Shown here piece after piece: positions 23,686-34,814 of a DNA stretch of 40,458 nucleotides. The notes below the pieces were generated by a model. The model searched no databases. It had not been told where the DNA came from and saw nothing but the letters and a program-made list of their open reading frames with translations. A program made the position numbers and the translations under genes. The DNA lies in contig JAJRVY010000264.1 in the NCBI GenBank assembly GCA_024277065.1, forward strand, positions 1 to 40,458, written 5' to 3'. The DNA comes from Planctomycetota bacterium. GTDB lineage: Bacteria > Planctomycetota > JAJSAM01 > JAJVHW01. Each line of letters opens with the position of its first letter. The first letter of the stretch is position 1.

Positions 23686-24588
23686 TCATGCCTTGCGCGC
23701 GGGCTTGCCCAGCACGCTGCGCATGAGCATCACGCCACAGAGGAAGACCGGGATGCCGAACGCCTGGCTGAACGAGAGGCCGCTGCCCATCACGTCCACG
23801 CCGCGGTCCACGTCGCCGCGCCACAGCTCCGACGCGAAACGCACCATCGGGTACAGCAGCAGATAGGTCGCCGTGATGAACCCGGGCCGGCCGGCCGCCG
23901 CCCGCAATCGACCCGCGACGAAGAGCAGCGCCAGCAGGCCGAAGTTCGCGAGCGACATGTAGATCTGCGCCGGGTGCAGCCAGTAGGGCGCCCGGAGCGA
24001 CGCGGGGGTCTCGCCGTACTCGTAGTGCGGCCACGGACTGCCCTCGGTGGCGTGTGGGAACTGCACGTCATACCACGGCGCGGCGTCCGCAGACGTGATG
24101 GGGGTGCCGTCCGCCCCGAGGATCTTGGCGCCGTAGTCGTCTCCCGCGAAGAAGCAGCCCCAGCGGCCGATGGCCAGCGCCAGGGCGAGTCCGAGCGCTG
24201 CGGCGTCGGTCACCTGCAGGACCGGGAGCTTGCGCTTGGCCAGCCACCAGAAGGCGAACAGCGCCGCCGCCGCGAAGCCGCCGTACCAGACGAGCCCGCC
24301 CTCCCAGATGGCGAACACGCGCAGCGCCTTGCCGCGGAACTGATCGAACTCCTGCAGGACGTACAGCAACCGCGATCCGGCGATGCCCGACGCGAGCAGG
24401 TAGAAGCAGAAGTCGAACGTCTGCTGCCGATCGAGGATGCGCTGCCGCTCCAGGCGGCGCCCGACCAGCCACGTGCCGGCGAGGAATCCGAGGATCACCA
24501 TCACGCCGAACATGCGGATGGGGAAGTAGGACGACTCGTCGCCCCAGGGGGTCCAGGACAGCGGGATGCGGAAGAGCACGGGGAGCAT
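23686..24588 (-). CDS. lgt: Prolipoprotein diacylglyceryl transferase
   Basis: Inner-membrane enzyme that attaches diacylglyceryl from phosphatidylglycerol to the lipobox cysteine. About 300 residues with seven predicted membrane helices. Family landmarks: an IRMFGVMVILGFLAG first helix, the LVWYGGF loop (family position of the catalytic HGG/YGG), and the signature ALAIGRWGCFFAGDDYG, equivalent to GRxGNFxNGExxG. The C-terminal YPMVRFASELWRGD includes the conserved arginine. A loop insertion of about 35 residues (GAKILGADGTPITSADAAP) follows the signature. ATG at 24588. It is divergent from gcvP. It would act on the lipoproteins encoded elsewhere in the window. Confidence 0.93.
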   Translation of the reverse strand: MLPVLFRIPLSWTPWGDESSYFPIRMFGVMVILGFLAGTWLVGRRLERQRILDRQQTFDFCFYLLASGIAGSRLLYVLQEFDQFRGKALRVFAIWEGGLVWYGGFAAAALFAFWWLAKRKLPVLQVTDAAALGLALALAIGRWGCFFAGDDYGAKILGADGTPITSADAAPWYDVQFPHATEGSPWPHYEYGETPASLRAPYWLHPAQIYMSLANFGLLALLFVAGRLRAAAGRPGFITATYLLLYPMVRFASELWRGDVDRGVDVMGSGLSFSQAFGIPVFLCGVMLMRSVLGKPARKA

Positions 24589-24833
24589 GGGCGGGGCCTC
24601 GCAGGGACTGCGCAGGATATCCCGCCGCGCCCCTCTGAGCCCGAACCAGCGGGAGGATCGTGCGAGATCGTGCCGGAGATCACACCGGAGCCTCGGAGTG
24701 TGCCCCCCTCGCCGCGGGACAACGTGCGGGCGAGGCGGGACCCCGAGTAGATTCGGTGGTTTCAACGATCGGATTCGCCGCAAACACGGCGGGGCGACCC
24801 CGCTGACCTGCCGCGATCGAGGAGCACGCGCCG

Positions 24834-27710
<2,877 letters not shown>

Positions 27711-27746
27711 TCGGCCTGAGTCAGAACCCGCCCTTCCCCGGTTGAC

Positions 27747-27763
27747 GCGGCGGATCACGCCGC
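27747..27763. terminator. Weak hairpin after gcvP
   Basis: GCGGCG-GATCA-CGCCGC forms a 6-bp stem with a 5-base loop in the gap between gcvP and the OB-fold lipoprotein. It has no T-run and may be a partial terminator or chance. Confidence 0.25.
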
Positions 27764-27787
27764 CCACGCCCGACAGGAGAGACACCG

Positions 27788-28552
27788 ATGCGCAAGAGAG
27801 CCCGAAACCTGCTGACGATCCTGCTGACCACCGTGGTGGCCGCCGCCTGCGGCAGCAACTACGAGGCGCCGCCTGCGGCGGAGTCGGCCGCTGCGCCGCA
27901 GCAGCAGACCGGCGCGCCGACGGCGACGCAGGCCGGCGCCCTGCCGGGGACCGGCCCCGTGCTCGAAACGATGAACGCGGGCGGCTACTCGTACGTGAAC
28001 GTGGACCTCGGCGGCACGCCGGTGTGGGCCGCGGGTCCGCAGGTCAAGGTCAAGGTCGGCGACGTCGTGACGTTGCCCGACGGCATGGCGATGCGTGGCT
28101 ACCACAGCAAGTCGCTCGACCGCACGTTCGAGGTCGTCTACTTCGTGGGCGGCATCGACGTGCAGGGCGGCGCGACGATCAAGCAGGATCTCGGCGGGTC
28201 CAGTCGCTCGCGCATGGCCGTCGTCACGGTGGAACCGGGTTCGGTGACACGTGCCGAGGGCGGCAAGACGGTCGAGGAGGTCATGACCGGCGCGGCCGAT
28301 CTCGCCGGCCAGGGAGTCACGCTGCGGGGCCGCGTGGTCAAGTTCAACAGTGGGATCATTGGTACGAACTGGCTGCACTTGCAGGACGGTTCGGGCGCAG
28401 CCGGCAGCAACGATCTGACGATCACGACATCGGCCGTCGTCGCGGTCGGTGACATGGTCGTCGTGCGCGGCAAGGTCACCACCGACAAGGACTTCGGTGC
28501 CGGCTACAAGTACGCCGTCATCATCGAGGACGCTGAGGTCACGAAGGAATAG
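27788..28552 (+). CDS. Lipoprotein with OB-fold domain
   Basis: Predicted lipoprotein of 254 residues. The signal peptide ends in VAAAC (C21). An Ala/Gln/Pro linker is followed at about 60-140 by a beta-rich part with YVNVDLGGTPVWAAGPQVKV. The C-terminal 90 residues form an OB-fold-like barrel: KTVEEVMTGAADLAGQGVTL, then RGRVVKFNSGIIGTNWLHLQ, DGSG, VAVGDMVVVRGKV and YAVIIEDAEV. This pattern (kTv.ev......l.Gk.V.vrG.V) occurs in bacterial lipoproteins of unknown role, some annotated as nucleic-acid-binding by fold alone. AGGAGA lies upstream of ATG 27788. It ends in TAG within a perfect 17-bp tandem duplication. It converges with the sulfurylase gene. Confidence 0.82.
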   Translation: MRKRARNLLTILLTTVVAAACGSNYEAPPAAESAAAPQQQTGAPTATQAGALPGTGPVLETMNAGGYSYVNVDLGGTPVWAAGPQVKVKVGDVVTLPDGMAMRGYHSKSLDRTFEVVYFVGGIDVQGGATIKQDLGGSSRSRMAVVTVEPGSVTRAEGGKTVEEVMTGAADLAGQGVTLRGRVVKFNSGIIGTNWLHLQDGSGAAGSNDLTITTSAVVAVGDMVVVRGKVTTDKDFGAGYKYAVIIEDAEVTKE

Positions 28553-28571
28553 GGGTCACGAAGGAATAGGG
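28538..28571 (+). repeat. Perfect 17-bp tandem duplication across a stop codon
   Basis: GTCACGAAGGAATAGGG occurs twice head to tail (28538-28554 and 28555-28571). The first copy encodes VTKE plus the TAG stop of the OB-fold lipoprotein; the second lies downstream, untranslated and out of frame. Confidence 0.95.
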
Positions 28572-28594
28572 CCTGTCCGGAAACGAGCGCGTCA

Positions 28595-30316
28595 CTACAT
28601 CCCGGCGCCGATGTACCCCTCGCGCTCGAGGTGGAGGATGACGCGCTGCGCCGCCTCCTCGGGCGTGGAGCGGCGCGTGTCGATCGTCACCTCCGGGTCC
28701 TCGGGCTCCTCGTAGGGGTCCGAGATCCCGGTGAACTCCTTGATGATCCCGGCGCGCGCCTTGGCGTAGAGGCCCTTGCGGTCACGCTCTTCGCAGACGT
28801 CGAGCGGCGTGGACACGTGGACGAGGACGAAGCCGCCGTGGGACTCGACCAGTTCCCGCACCTCGCGGCGCACGGCGTCGTACGGCGCGATGGGCGCGCA
28901 GATGGCGATGCCCCCGTTCTTGGTGATCTGATCCGCGACGAATCCGATGCGCTGGATGTTCAGGTTGCGGTGCTCCTTCGAGAAGCCCAACTCCGACGAC
29001 AGGTTCTTGCGCACGATGTCGCCGTCGAGGAGCGTCACGGGGCGCCCGCCCATCTCCAGCAGCTTGGCGAGCAGCGCGTTGGCGATCGTCGATTTGCCGG
29101 ACCCGGACAGTCCCGTGAAGAAGACGGTGAAGCCCTGCCGGTGCCGCGGCGGGTGCGTGCGGCGCAGTTCCTCGGCGACCTTGGGGAACGTGAACCAGCC
29201 TGGGATCTCGCGCCCCTTCGAGAGCCGGTCGCGCAGTTCGGTGCCCGACAGCGTGAGCGTCCGTGCGCCCTCGGGGGTCTCGTCTTCCGCCATGAACGCG
29301 TCACGGTCCTCGACGTACCTCAGCATCCGGAAGGGGACCATCTCGACGCCCAGTTCGCTCTCGTGCTCCTTCAGCAGTTCCTGCGCCTCGTACGGACCGT
29401 AGTACGGCGCGCCGGACGCGTCGTTGCCCGGTCCCGCGTGATCGCGTCCGACGATCAGGTGCGTGCACCCGTAGTTCTTGCGGATGATCGCGTGCCAGAG
29501 CGCCTCGCGCGGTCCCGCCATGCGCATCGAGAGCGGCAGCAACGCCAGGTACACGGTGTGCTGCGGGTACTGGAGCAGGAGCGCCTGGTAGCACCGCACG
29601 CGCGTGTAGTGGTCGATGTCGCCGGGCTTCGTCATGCCCACGACCGGGTGCAGCAGCAGGTTCGCCTCGCGCTCGCGGATGGCGCGCATGGTCAGCTCGA
29701 AGTGCGCGCGATGCATGGGGTTGCGGGTCTGGAAGGCGATGATCTTGCGCCAGCCGAAGCGCGCGAACTCGCGACGCGTACCGTGGGGCGTGAGCCGCAG
29801 CGCCTTGGAGTCGTAGTGCAGCGGCAGTTGCAGTCCCTCGAGCGCGCCGCCGAGGTACCAGCCCCGCGGCCTTCGCAAGAGCGGCGAGACGCCCTTGTGA
29901 TGGGCATCCGCCGTCCCGAACACCGCGCTCGCCTCCCACTCGCGGTCGGCCTGCCAGGCGTCCTCGACCGTGAGCACGGCGAGCATCACGCCCTCGGGAT
30001 CGCGTAGCGCGACGCGGTCGCCGATCGACAGAGCCGAGGCGAACTCCGCGGTCACCGGCAAGGAGATGGGGATGGGCCAGAGCGTGCCGTCGGCGAGGCG
30101 CATGTCGCGGCAGACCGGCTCGTAGTCCTTGCGCGTCATGAACCCGCGCAGCGGCGAGAACGCCCCGTTCAAGAGCAGTTCGAGATCGCACATCTGGCGC
30201 GGCGTCAGATCCCACGACGCCCAGCCCTGCGAGGACTCCTTGAGCGCCGCGGCGCGCTCGGCATCCACCACCAGGTCCAGCAACTCACCGCCGTGTGGCG
30301 CAATCAAGTGATCCAT
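28595..30316 (-). CDS. Bifunctional sulfate adenylyltransferase / adenylylsulfate kinase
   Basis: Makes APS and then PAPS from sulfate and ATP; cytoplasmic, 573 residues. The N-terminal ATP sulfurylase (about 1-385) has the QTRNPMHRAH active-site motif and GRDHAGPG. The C-terminal APS kinase (about 395-573) has the P-loop GLSGSGKST, DGDIVRKNLSSELGFSKEHR and NIQRIGFVADQITKNGG. Both sets of motifs are intact. The order is sulfurylase first, as in fungal enzymes and some bacterial fusions (sat/cysC), but with an APS kinase that looks active. ATG at 30316 follows GGGAGG. It ends with tandem TAG TGA. No other sulfate-assimilation gene is adjacent, so the use of PAPS is unknown. Confidence 0.95.
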   Translation of the reverse strand: MDHLIAPHGGELLDLVVDAERAAALKESSQGWASWDLTPRQMCDLELLLNGAFSPLRGFMTRKDYEPVCRDMRLADGTLWPIPISLPVTAEFASALSIGDRVALRDPEGVMLAVLTVEDAWQADREWEASAVFGTADAHHKGVSPLLRRPRGWYLGGALEGLQLPLHYDSKALRLTPHGTRREFARFGWRKIIAFQTRNPMHRAHFELTMRAIREREANLLLHPVVGMTKPGDIDHYTRVRCYQALLLQYPQHTVYLALLPLSMRMAGPREALWHAIIRKNYGCTHLIVGRDHAGPGNDASGAPYYGPYEAQELLKEHESELGVEMVPFRMLRYVEDRDAFMAEDETPEGARTLTLSGTELRDRLSKGREIPGWFTFPKVAEELRRTHPPRHRQGFTVFFTGLSGSGKSTIANALLAKLLEMGGRPVTLLDGDIVRKNLSSELGFSKEHRNLNIQRIGFVADQITKNGGIAICAPIAPYDAVRREVRELVESHGGFVLVHVSTPLDVCEERDRKGLYAKARAGIIKEFTGISDPYEEPEDPEVTIDTRRSTPEEAAQRVILHLEREGYIGAGM

Positions 30317-30447
30317 CGCAACCTCCCAGCCCAATGTCGCCCACCGTCGCTCGCTCGCGAGTCCCGGCCCCTCGAGCACCGGGGGAGACTAAGGGCCCGC
30401 GCAGGAATAAGTTCGTAGGACCGAGGGCGACCGATGAGAGCCGCCAC

Positions 30448-31047
30448 GTGAGCATGGACTGGCGAGGCATCGACCGCGGCGTCGTGGAGTGGGCCTACGG
30501 TCTCGGGCTGCCCACGAACGCGGTTGCCGGCGTCACGCATCTCGCCACCAAGGGCGGGATCTGGCTGCTCCTCGGCGTGGCCTTCACCGTCTTCGGCCGC
30601 GGGCTCACGCGACGCACCGGCGCCGCGCTGCTCACGGGGCTCGCGCTGCACTTCGTCCTGCTCGAGACGTTCCTCAAGAACGCCGTCGCGCGGCCCCGTC
30701 CCTGCGTCACGCTCGGCATCGCGCTTCGCGACGGCCTCGTCGATCCGGCGACGTTCTCGTTCCCGTCCGGCCACGCGGCGGCGAGTTTCCTCGGCGCCTG
30801 GATCATCGGCGCCCGGTTTCCGCGCCGGCGTCTGCCGCTGCTCGCTGTGGCCGCACTCACGGCCGCCAGCCGCGTCGTGCTCGGCGCGCACTATCCGACG
30901 GACGTCCTCGGCGGTGCGGTGTTCGGACTCGGCGTCGTTCTGGTGCGCGTGTTCGCGCTGCGCGCACGACGGCCCACCGCACCGGACGACAGCGCAAGGC
31001 CCCGCTCCCAACCGGAGCACGCAGCGGGGCACGCGCCACCCCGTTGA
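30448..31047 (+). CDS. PAP2-family membrane phosphatase
   Basis: About 199 residues with four or five membrane helices. It carries all three acid-phosphatase motifs: KNAVARPRP (KxxxxxxRP), FPSGHAAAS (PSGH) and SRVVLGAHYPTDVLGG (SRxxxxxHxxxD). Likely substrates are undecaprenyl diphosphate or another lipid phosphate, with the active site facing the periplasm. The start is chosen at GTG 30448, seven bases after GAGAG; ATG 30454 is close by. The frame opens upstream to 30295, but that part overlaps the sulfurylase start on the other strand and lacks a ribosome site. The C-terminal 40 residues are polar and basic. Confidence 0.88.
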   Translation: MSMDWRGIDRGVVEWAYGLGLPTNAVAGVTHLATKGGIWLLLGVAFTVFGRGLTRRTGAALLTGLALHFVLLETFLKNAVARPRPCVTLGIALRDGLVDPATFSFPSGHAAASFLGAWIIGARFPRRRLPLLAVAALTAASRVVLGAHYPTDVLGGAVFGLGVVLVRVFALRARRPTAPDDSARPRSQPEHAAGHAPPR

Positions 31048-31132
31048 GACGATCGCCGATCCACGCTCTCGCAGCAGGCGTCGTAGTGTTGCCCCTACGT
31101 GGTCAACCCGAACGTCCCCGGCGGCCACCTCA

Positions 31133-31166
31133 AGCCCGTTAGTTGCGCTCGAGCCCGTTAGTTGCG
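31133..31166. repeat. 15-bp direct repeat downstream of gcvH
   Basis: AGCCCGTTAGTTGCG occurs twice (31133-31147 and 31152-31166, period 19) in the gap between the convergent PAP2 and gcvH genes. Apart from this, the 145-base gap shows nothing I recognise. Confidence 0.85.
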
Positions 31167-31192
31167 GCCGTCCCTTCCGGGCTCTCGGGCGG

Positions 31193-31579
31193 CTACGAGG
31201 ACGCGGCGCAGACCTTGTCGTACCCCGCTTCGTCGAGCAGGTTCGCGACCTCGCCCGGGTGCGACAGGCGGAACTTCACGAACCAGCCGGCCCCGAACGG
31301 GTCCTTCGAGACGGCGTCGAGGTTGTCGCCGATCTCCTCGTTGATCTCGATCACCTCACCGGACAGCGGCGCGTAGATGTCGGAGACGGCCTTGACCGAC
31401 TCGACCTCCGCGAACGGCTGCCCCTGCTCGAGCAGGTCGGTCACCTCGGGCAGATCGACGAACACGAGATCCGAGAGCTGCTTCACGGCGAAGTCCGTGA
31501 TACCCGTCGTGGCGATGTCCTTCTCGATGCGCACCCATTCGTGCGACTTGCTGAACTTCAGACCTTCCGGACGCGACAT
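31193..31579 (-). CDS. gcvH: Glycine cleavage system H protein
   Basis: Lipoyl carrier of the glycine cleavage system, 128 residues, the usual length. The start KFSKSHEWVRIE, the lipoylation site EVESVKAVSDIYAPLSGEV with K63, and the C-terminal GAGWFVKFRL are all typical. ATG at 31579 is preceded by GGAGGAAC. It lies 63 bases after gcvT and in the same reading frame, with no other stop between the gcvT TAG and this ATG. It ends in TAG at a normal C-terminus. Lipoyl synthase and ligase genes are not in the window. Confidence 0.97.
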   Translation of the reverse strand: MSRPEGLKFSKSHEWVRIEKDIATTGITDFAVKQLSDLVFVDLPEVTDLLEQGQPFAEVESVKAVSDIYAPLSGEVIEINEEIGDNLDAVSKDPFGAGWFVKFRLSHPGEVANLLDEAGYDKVCAASS

Positions 31580-31642
31580 GGAGTTCCTCCGACTGGCGTA
31601 TGGGTGATCGTGCCGTGAGTGTGAGCGTGACCGCGCGCGATG

Positions 31643-32782
31643 CTATCGAGCGCGCTTGTAGAACGGCAACGGAACGACCTTGCAGCCGTGCCGCTTGCCG
31701 CGGATGTCCATCTCGAACTCCGTCCCGACCGCGCTCTTGGCCGGCGGCACGAAGCCCATCGCGATGTTCTTCTGGAGCGTCGGCGAGAACGTCCCCGACG
31801 TGACGACACCGATCTCGCAGCCGCCGTCCACGAGCAGGCAGCCCGGCCGCGGCACGCGCTTGGTGTCCACCTCGAGACCGACCAGCGTCTTGCTGACGCC
31901 GTTCTGGACCTGATCGACGAGCACCTGCTTGCCGACGAAGTCGCCGGCCTTCAGTTGCACGCCGAAGCGCAGGCCCGCCTCGATGGGGGTCGTCTCCTCG
32001 TCGATCTCGTGGCCGTAGAGCGGCATGCCGGCTTCCGTGCGCAGCGCGTCACGCGCTCCGAGACCGATCGCGGCGACGCCGAGATCCTCGCCCTGGCTGA
32101 GGAGCAGGTTCCACACACGCTCGGCCTCGCGCGCATCGAAGAACACCTCGAAGCCGTCCTCGCCGGTGTAGCCCGTACGGCTGATCAGGCAGGGCAGGCC
32201 GAGGACGGTGCCGCGACACATGCGGTAGTAGCGCAGTTGCGAGAGATCGGTCTCGGCGCCGACGAGCCGCTGCAGCAGGTCCTCGGACCGCGGCCCCTGG
32301 AGGGCGATCATGGTCTGCACAACGCCAAGGAACGACTGCGCGATGTGTGGGTCATCGATGGCGGCGTCGATGACGGTGCAGTCGAAGCCCTTCGCGGCCA
32401 CGCGCCGCCGGAACGTCTCGCGATCGCGATCACGGTTGCCGGCGTTGACCACGACGTGCACGCGATCGACGTCGCGATAGACCAAGACGTCGTCGAGCGC
32501 CGTGCCCTTCTCGGTCAGCAGCAGGCCGTACTTGACGCGGCCTTCTGTCAGTGCCGCGACGTTGCACGACACGCACCAATCGAGCGCTTCGACGGCTTGC
32601 GGTCCCACGAACTCGAGCCGTCCCATGTGGCCGATGTCGAAGATCCCGACGCGCTGCCGCGTCGCCTGCGACTCGGCGACGATGCCCTCGTACTGCACGG
32701 GCATGTCCCAGCCGCCGAAATCGACGACCCGCGCCTCCATGGCCACGTGGACGGGGTAGAGTGGCGTGCGCTTGTTGCTCAT
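31643..32782 (-). CDS. gcvT: Aminomethyltransferase, T protein
   Basis: Transfers the methylene group from aminomethyl-lipoyl-GcvH to tetrahydrofolate and releases ammonia; 379 residues. Signs: YPVHVAMEARVVDFGGWDMP, the segment GIFDIGHMGRLEFVGP, LTEKGTALDDVLVYR, LISRTGYTGEDGFEVFF and the C-terminal IRGKRHGCKVVPLPFYKRAR. ATG at 32782 is preceded by GGAAGGAAG. It heads a gcvT-gcvH pair; gcvP is separate on the other strand. It ends in TAG at the family-typical PFYKR end, good evidence that TAG acts as a normal stop here. Confidence 0.96.
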   Translation of the reverse strand: MSNKRTPLYPVHVAMEARVVDFGGWDMPVQYEGIVAESQATRQRVGIFDIGHMGRLEFVGPQAVEALDWCVSCNVAALTEGRVKYGLLLTEKGTALDDVLVYRDVDRVHVVVNAGNRDRDRETFRRRVAAKGFDCTVIDAAIDDPHIAQSFLGVVQTMIALQGPRSEDLLQRLVGAETDLSQLRYYRMCRGTVLGLPCLISRTGYTGEDGFEVFFDAREAERVWNLLLSQGEDLGVAAIGLGARDALRTEAGMPLYGHEIDEETTPIEAGLRFGVQLKAGDFVGKQVLVDQVQNGVSKTLVGLEVDTKRVPRPGCLLVDGGCEIGVVTSGTFSPTLQKNIAMGFVPPAKSAVGTEFEMDIRGKRHGCKVVPLPFYKRAR

Positions 32783-32967
32783 GGGCTTCCTTCCGGGTTG
32801 CGGCGCAGGTCGCAGGCGATCACGCGATCGAACCGCAGGGCCGATCGCGCATTCTCGGAACGGGAGGGCCACGCGCCGAAGTAAACCGCCGCTCGTGCCG
32901 CGACTCCGGCGCTCCGCCGCTGCGCCGATTCGGCGCGTTGCCGCGCGCCGCCGATACGATCACTGCG

Positions 32968-34707
32968 ATGCGCCCACTGCTCTCGTTCGCGCTCCTCGTC
33001 GTGCTGACGTTCGCCGCCCCGGCTCCGGTCGCGGCGGGTCGTGCCGACGTCACCATCCGGCTCGTCAAGGGCGGCGAGTTCGAGGGCTCCATCGTGGCCC
33101 ACGACGACGACGGGTTCACGCTACGGCGCACGCTCGGCGGCCAGTTCCGTCTGCTGTGGAAGGACCTCGAGCCGGCGTCATGGATCGCCGCAAGGCGCAG
33201 CATCACCGATCCCGCCGACGGCCCGGCGCTGCTCGCTCTGGCCGAGCGCGCGGCCGACGAGAGACTCCGCAGCCTCGCCGAAGATCTGCGCGCGGCCGCG
33301 CGGCGATCGGACGCCGGCATCGACGTGGCAGGCCTGGACGAGCGCATCGACGCGCTGCGGCTCGCCGAGTGCGACGATCTCATGGCGCTCGCGAACGCGC
33401 ACATCGCGGAAGGCGACTACTTCCAGGCGCTCGGCCGCTTCCGCGACGCGCAGAAGCTCGTCCCGGACAGCGCCGCAGCCACGAACGGCATCGGCGAGGC
33501 GTACTACCACCTGCGCCGCCTGCGCGAGGCGCGGGAGTTCGTCGAGAGGGCCATCGAGCTGGATGCGACGTGCAAGGACGCCGTCTTCAACGAGGCCTAC
33601 CTCGACCTCATGGAACTCGACTTCGAGGGCTGTCTCGCGGGGCTCGAGCGCGTGCTGAAGATCCCCGTGGACGAGGGCAAGGTCGCGACGCGCCAGGAGT
33701 TCCAGAAGAAGTACAAGGAGGCCGGGCAGAAGGCGCCGCCGCCGAAAAAGGCGTGGAAGGCGTGGGTGGACACGGTGCTCGTACAGGCCGCCGATCTGCG
33801 TCCGATCATCGCGGGCGTGGTCGGCGGTCCGGGGTGGAAGCAGGAGTTCGTCTCCACGACGGAGCACTACAGCGTGAAGACGGACATCTCGGCAGAGTAC
33901 GCGGAGCTGATGGCCGAGCGCCTCGAGTTGATCCACGCGGAGTACGAGCGGCAGTTCAGCTACAAGAAGACCGGCGAGCGCAAGACCCGCGGCAAGAAGC
34001 TGGTCTTCCCCGTGCTCGTGTTCGCGAAGCGCCAGGACTACGCGAGCTGGTTCACGCGCGTGCTGCGCAACCCGTCGCTCGCGAAGCGGACCGGCGGCGT
34101 CTACGTGTCGCTCGTCAAGCACCTCGTGTTCTTCAAGGGCAAGACCTTCAACGACACGCAGCTCGTGGCCTGGCACGAGGCGTTCCATCAGTACCTCGAT
34201 CACTACATCGAGGGCGCGCCGCACTGGTTCAACGAGGGCCAGGCCGAGTACTTCGGCGCGAGCGTCCTGCCCGAGGGCAGGAAGCGCGTCCGCGTCGGCC
34301 AGACGAACCCGTGGCGCATCGGGCAGCTCGCGCAGATGGTGCGCAAGAAGCGCATGCCGCGCGTCGAGGTGCTCATGCAGCGCGATGCCGCGACCTTCAT
34401 GGGCATGAAGAAGCGTGAGCCCCGCTACGCCGGCGAGGTGCAGAACAACCCCGGGGAGAACTACGCGGCGTCCTGGGCGCTGGTGCACTTCCTGATCGAG
34501 GGGCGGCGCGGGCGCTACGAGAAGTTGCTCCTGAACTACTTCCGCGCGCTCACCGACGGCGTCACGCATGCCGTGGCATTCGACAGGGCGTTCGGGAAGG
34601 TGAAGTGGGACCGCTTCAACACCGAGTTCGCCGCGCACGTGAACTGGCTCATCGCCCGCGCCCAGGCGGAGAAGGGCGGGAACGACATCCCGCCCATGCC
34701 GCGCTGA
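32968..34707 (+). CDS. Exported TPR / DUF1570-type zinc metallopeptidase-like protein
   Basis: About 579 residues. A signal peptide (LLSFALLVVLTFAAPAPVAA) precedes a small beta-barrel-like module at about 25-75 (RLVKGGEFEGSIVAHDDDGF). TPR helices follow at about 135-225 (AHIAEGDYFQALGRFRDAQK). From about 295 comes the DUF1570/gluzincin domain, with zinc motif HEAFH (H403, E404, H407) and PHWFNEGQAEYF supplying the third ligand. The motif is complete, so peptidase activity is plausible though not proven for this family. ATG at 32968. It is divergent from gcvT, sharing a 185-base gap. The HEAT lipoprotein at 8258 has a similar layout with the histidines lost. Confidence 0.83.
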   Translation: MRPLLSFALLVVLTFAAPAPVAAGRADVTIRLVKGGEFEGSIVAHDDDGFTLRRTLGGQFRLLWKDLEPASWIAARRSITDPADGPALLALAERAADERLRSLAEDLRAAARRSDAGIDVAGLDERIDALRLAECDDLMALANAHIAEGDYFQALGRFRDAQKLVPDSAAATNGIGEAYYHLRRLREAREFVERAIELDATCKDAVFNEAYLDLMELDFEGCLAGLERVLKIPVDEGKVATRQEFQKKYKEAGQKAPPPKKAWKAWVDTVLVQAADLRPIIAGVVGGPGWKQEFVSTTEHYSVKTDISAEYAELMAERLELIHAEYERQFSYKKTGERKTRGKKLVFPVLVFAKRQDYASWFTRVLRNPSLAKRTGGVYVSLVKHLVFFKGKTFNDTQLVAWHEAFHQYLDHYIEGAPHWFNEGQAEYFGASVLPEGRKRVRVGQTNPWRIGQLAQMVRKKRMPRVEVLMQRDAATFMGMKKREPRYAGEVQNNPGENYAASWALVHFLIEGRRGRYEKLLLNYFRALTDGVTHAVAFDRAFGKVKWDRFNTEFAAHVNWLIARAQAEKGGNDIPPMPR

Positions 34708-34814
34708 CCGTCTCCGGCGGTGTCCATGGACGCACCTGGACGCACCGGGCGACGCGGCGCGCAACGCCCCTGCCCGATAGAGATACGCACCGTGCCGCCT
34801 CGTGCAACCGCGCG

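Noticed and set aside
24589..24833. Glycine riboswitch before gcvP
   Set aside because: No tandem aptamer-like conserved blocks were recognised in the 245-base gap.
28631..30007. Long plus-strand frame opposite the sulfurylase/APS kinase
   Set aside because: Antisense shadow of a gene with intact catalytic motifs; the translation is low-complexity Arg/Val/Leu.
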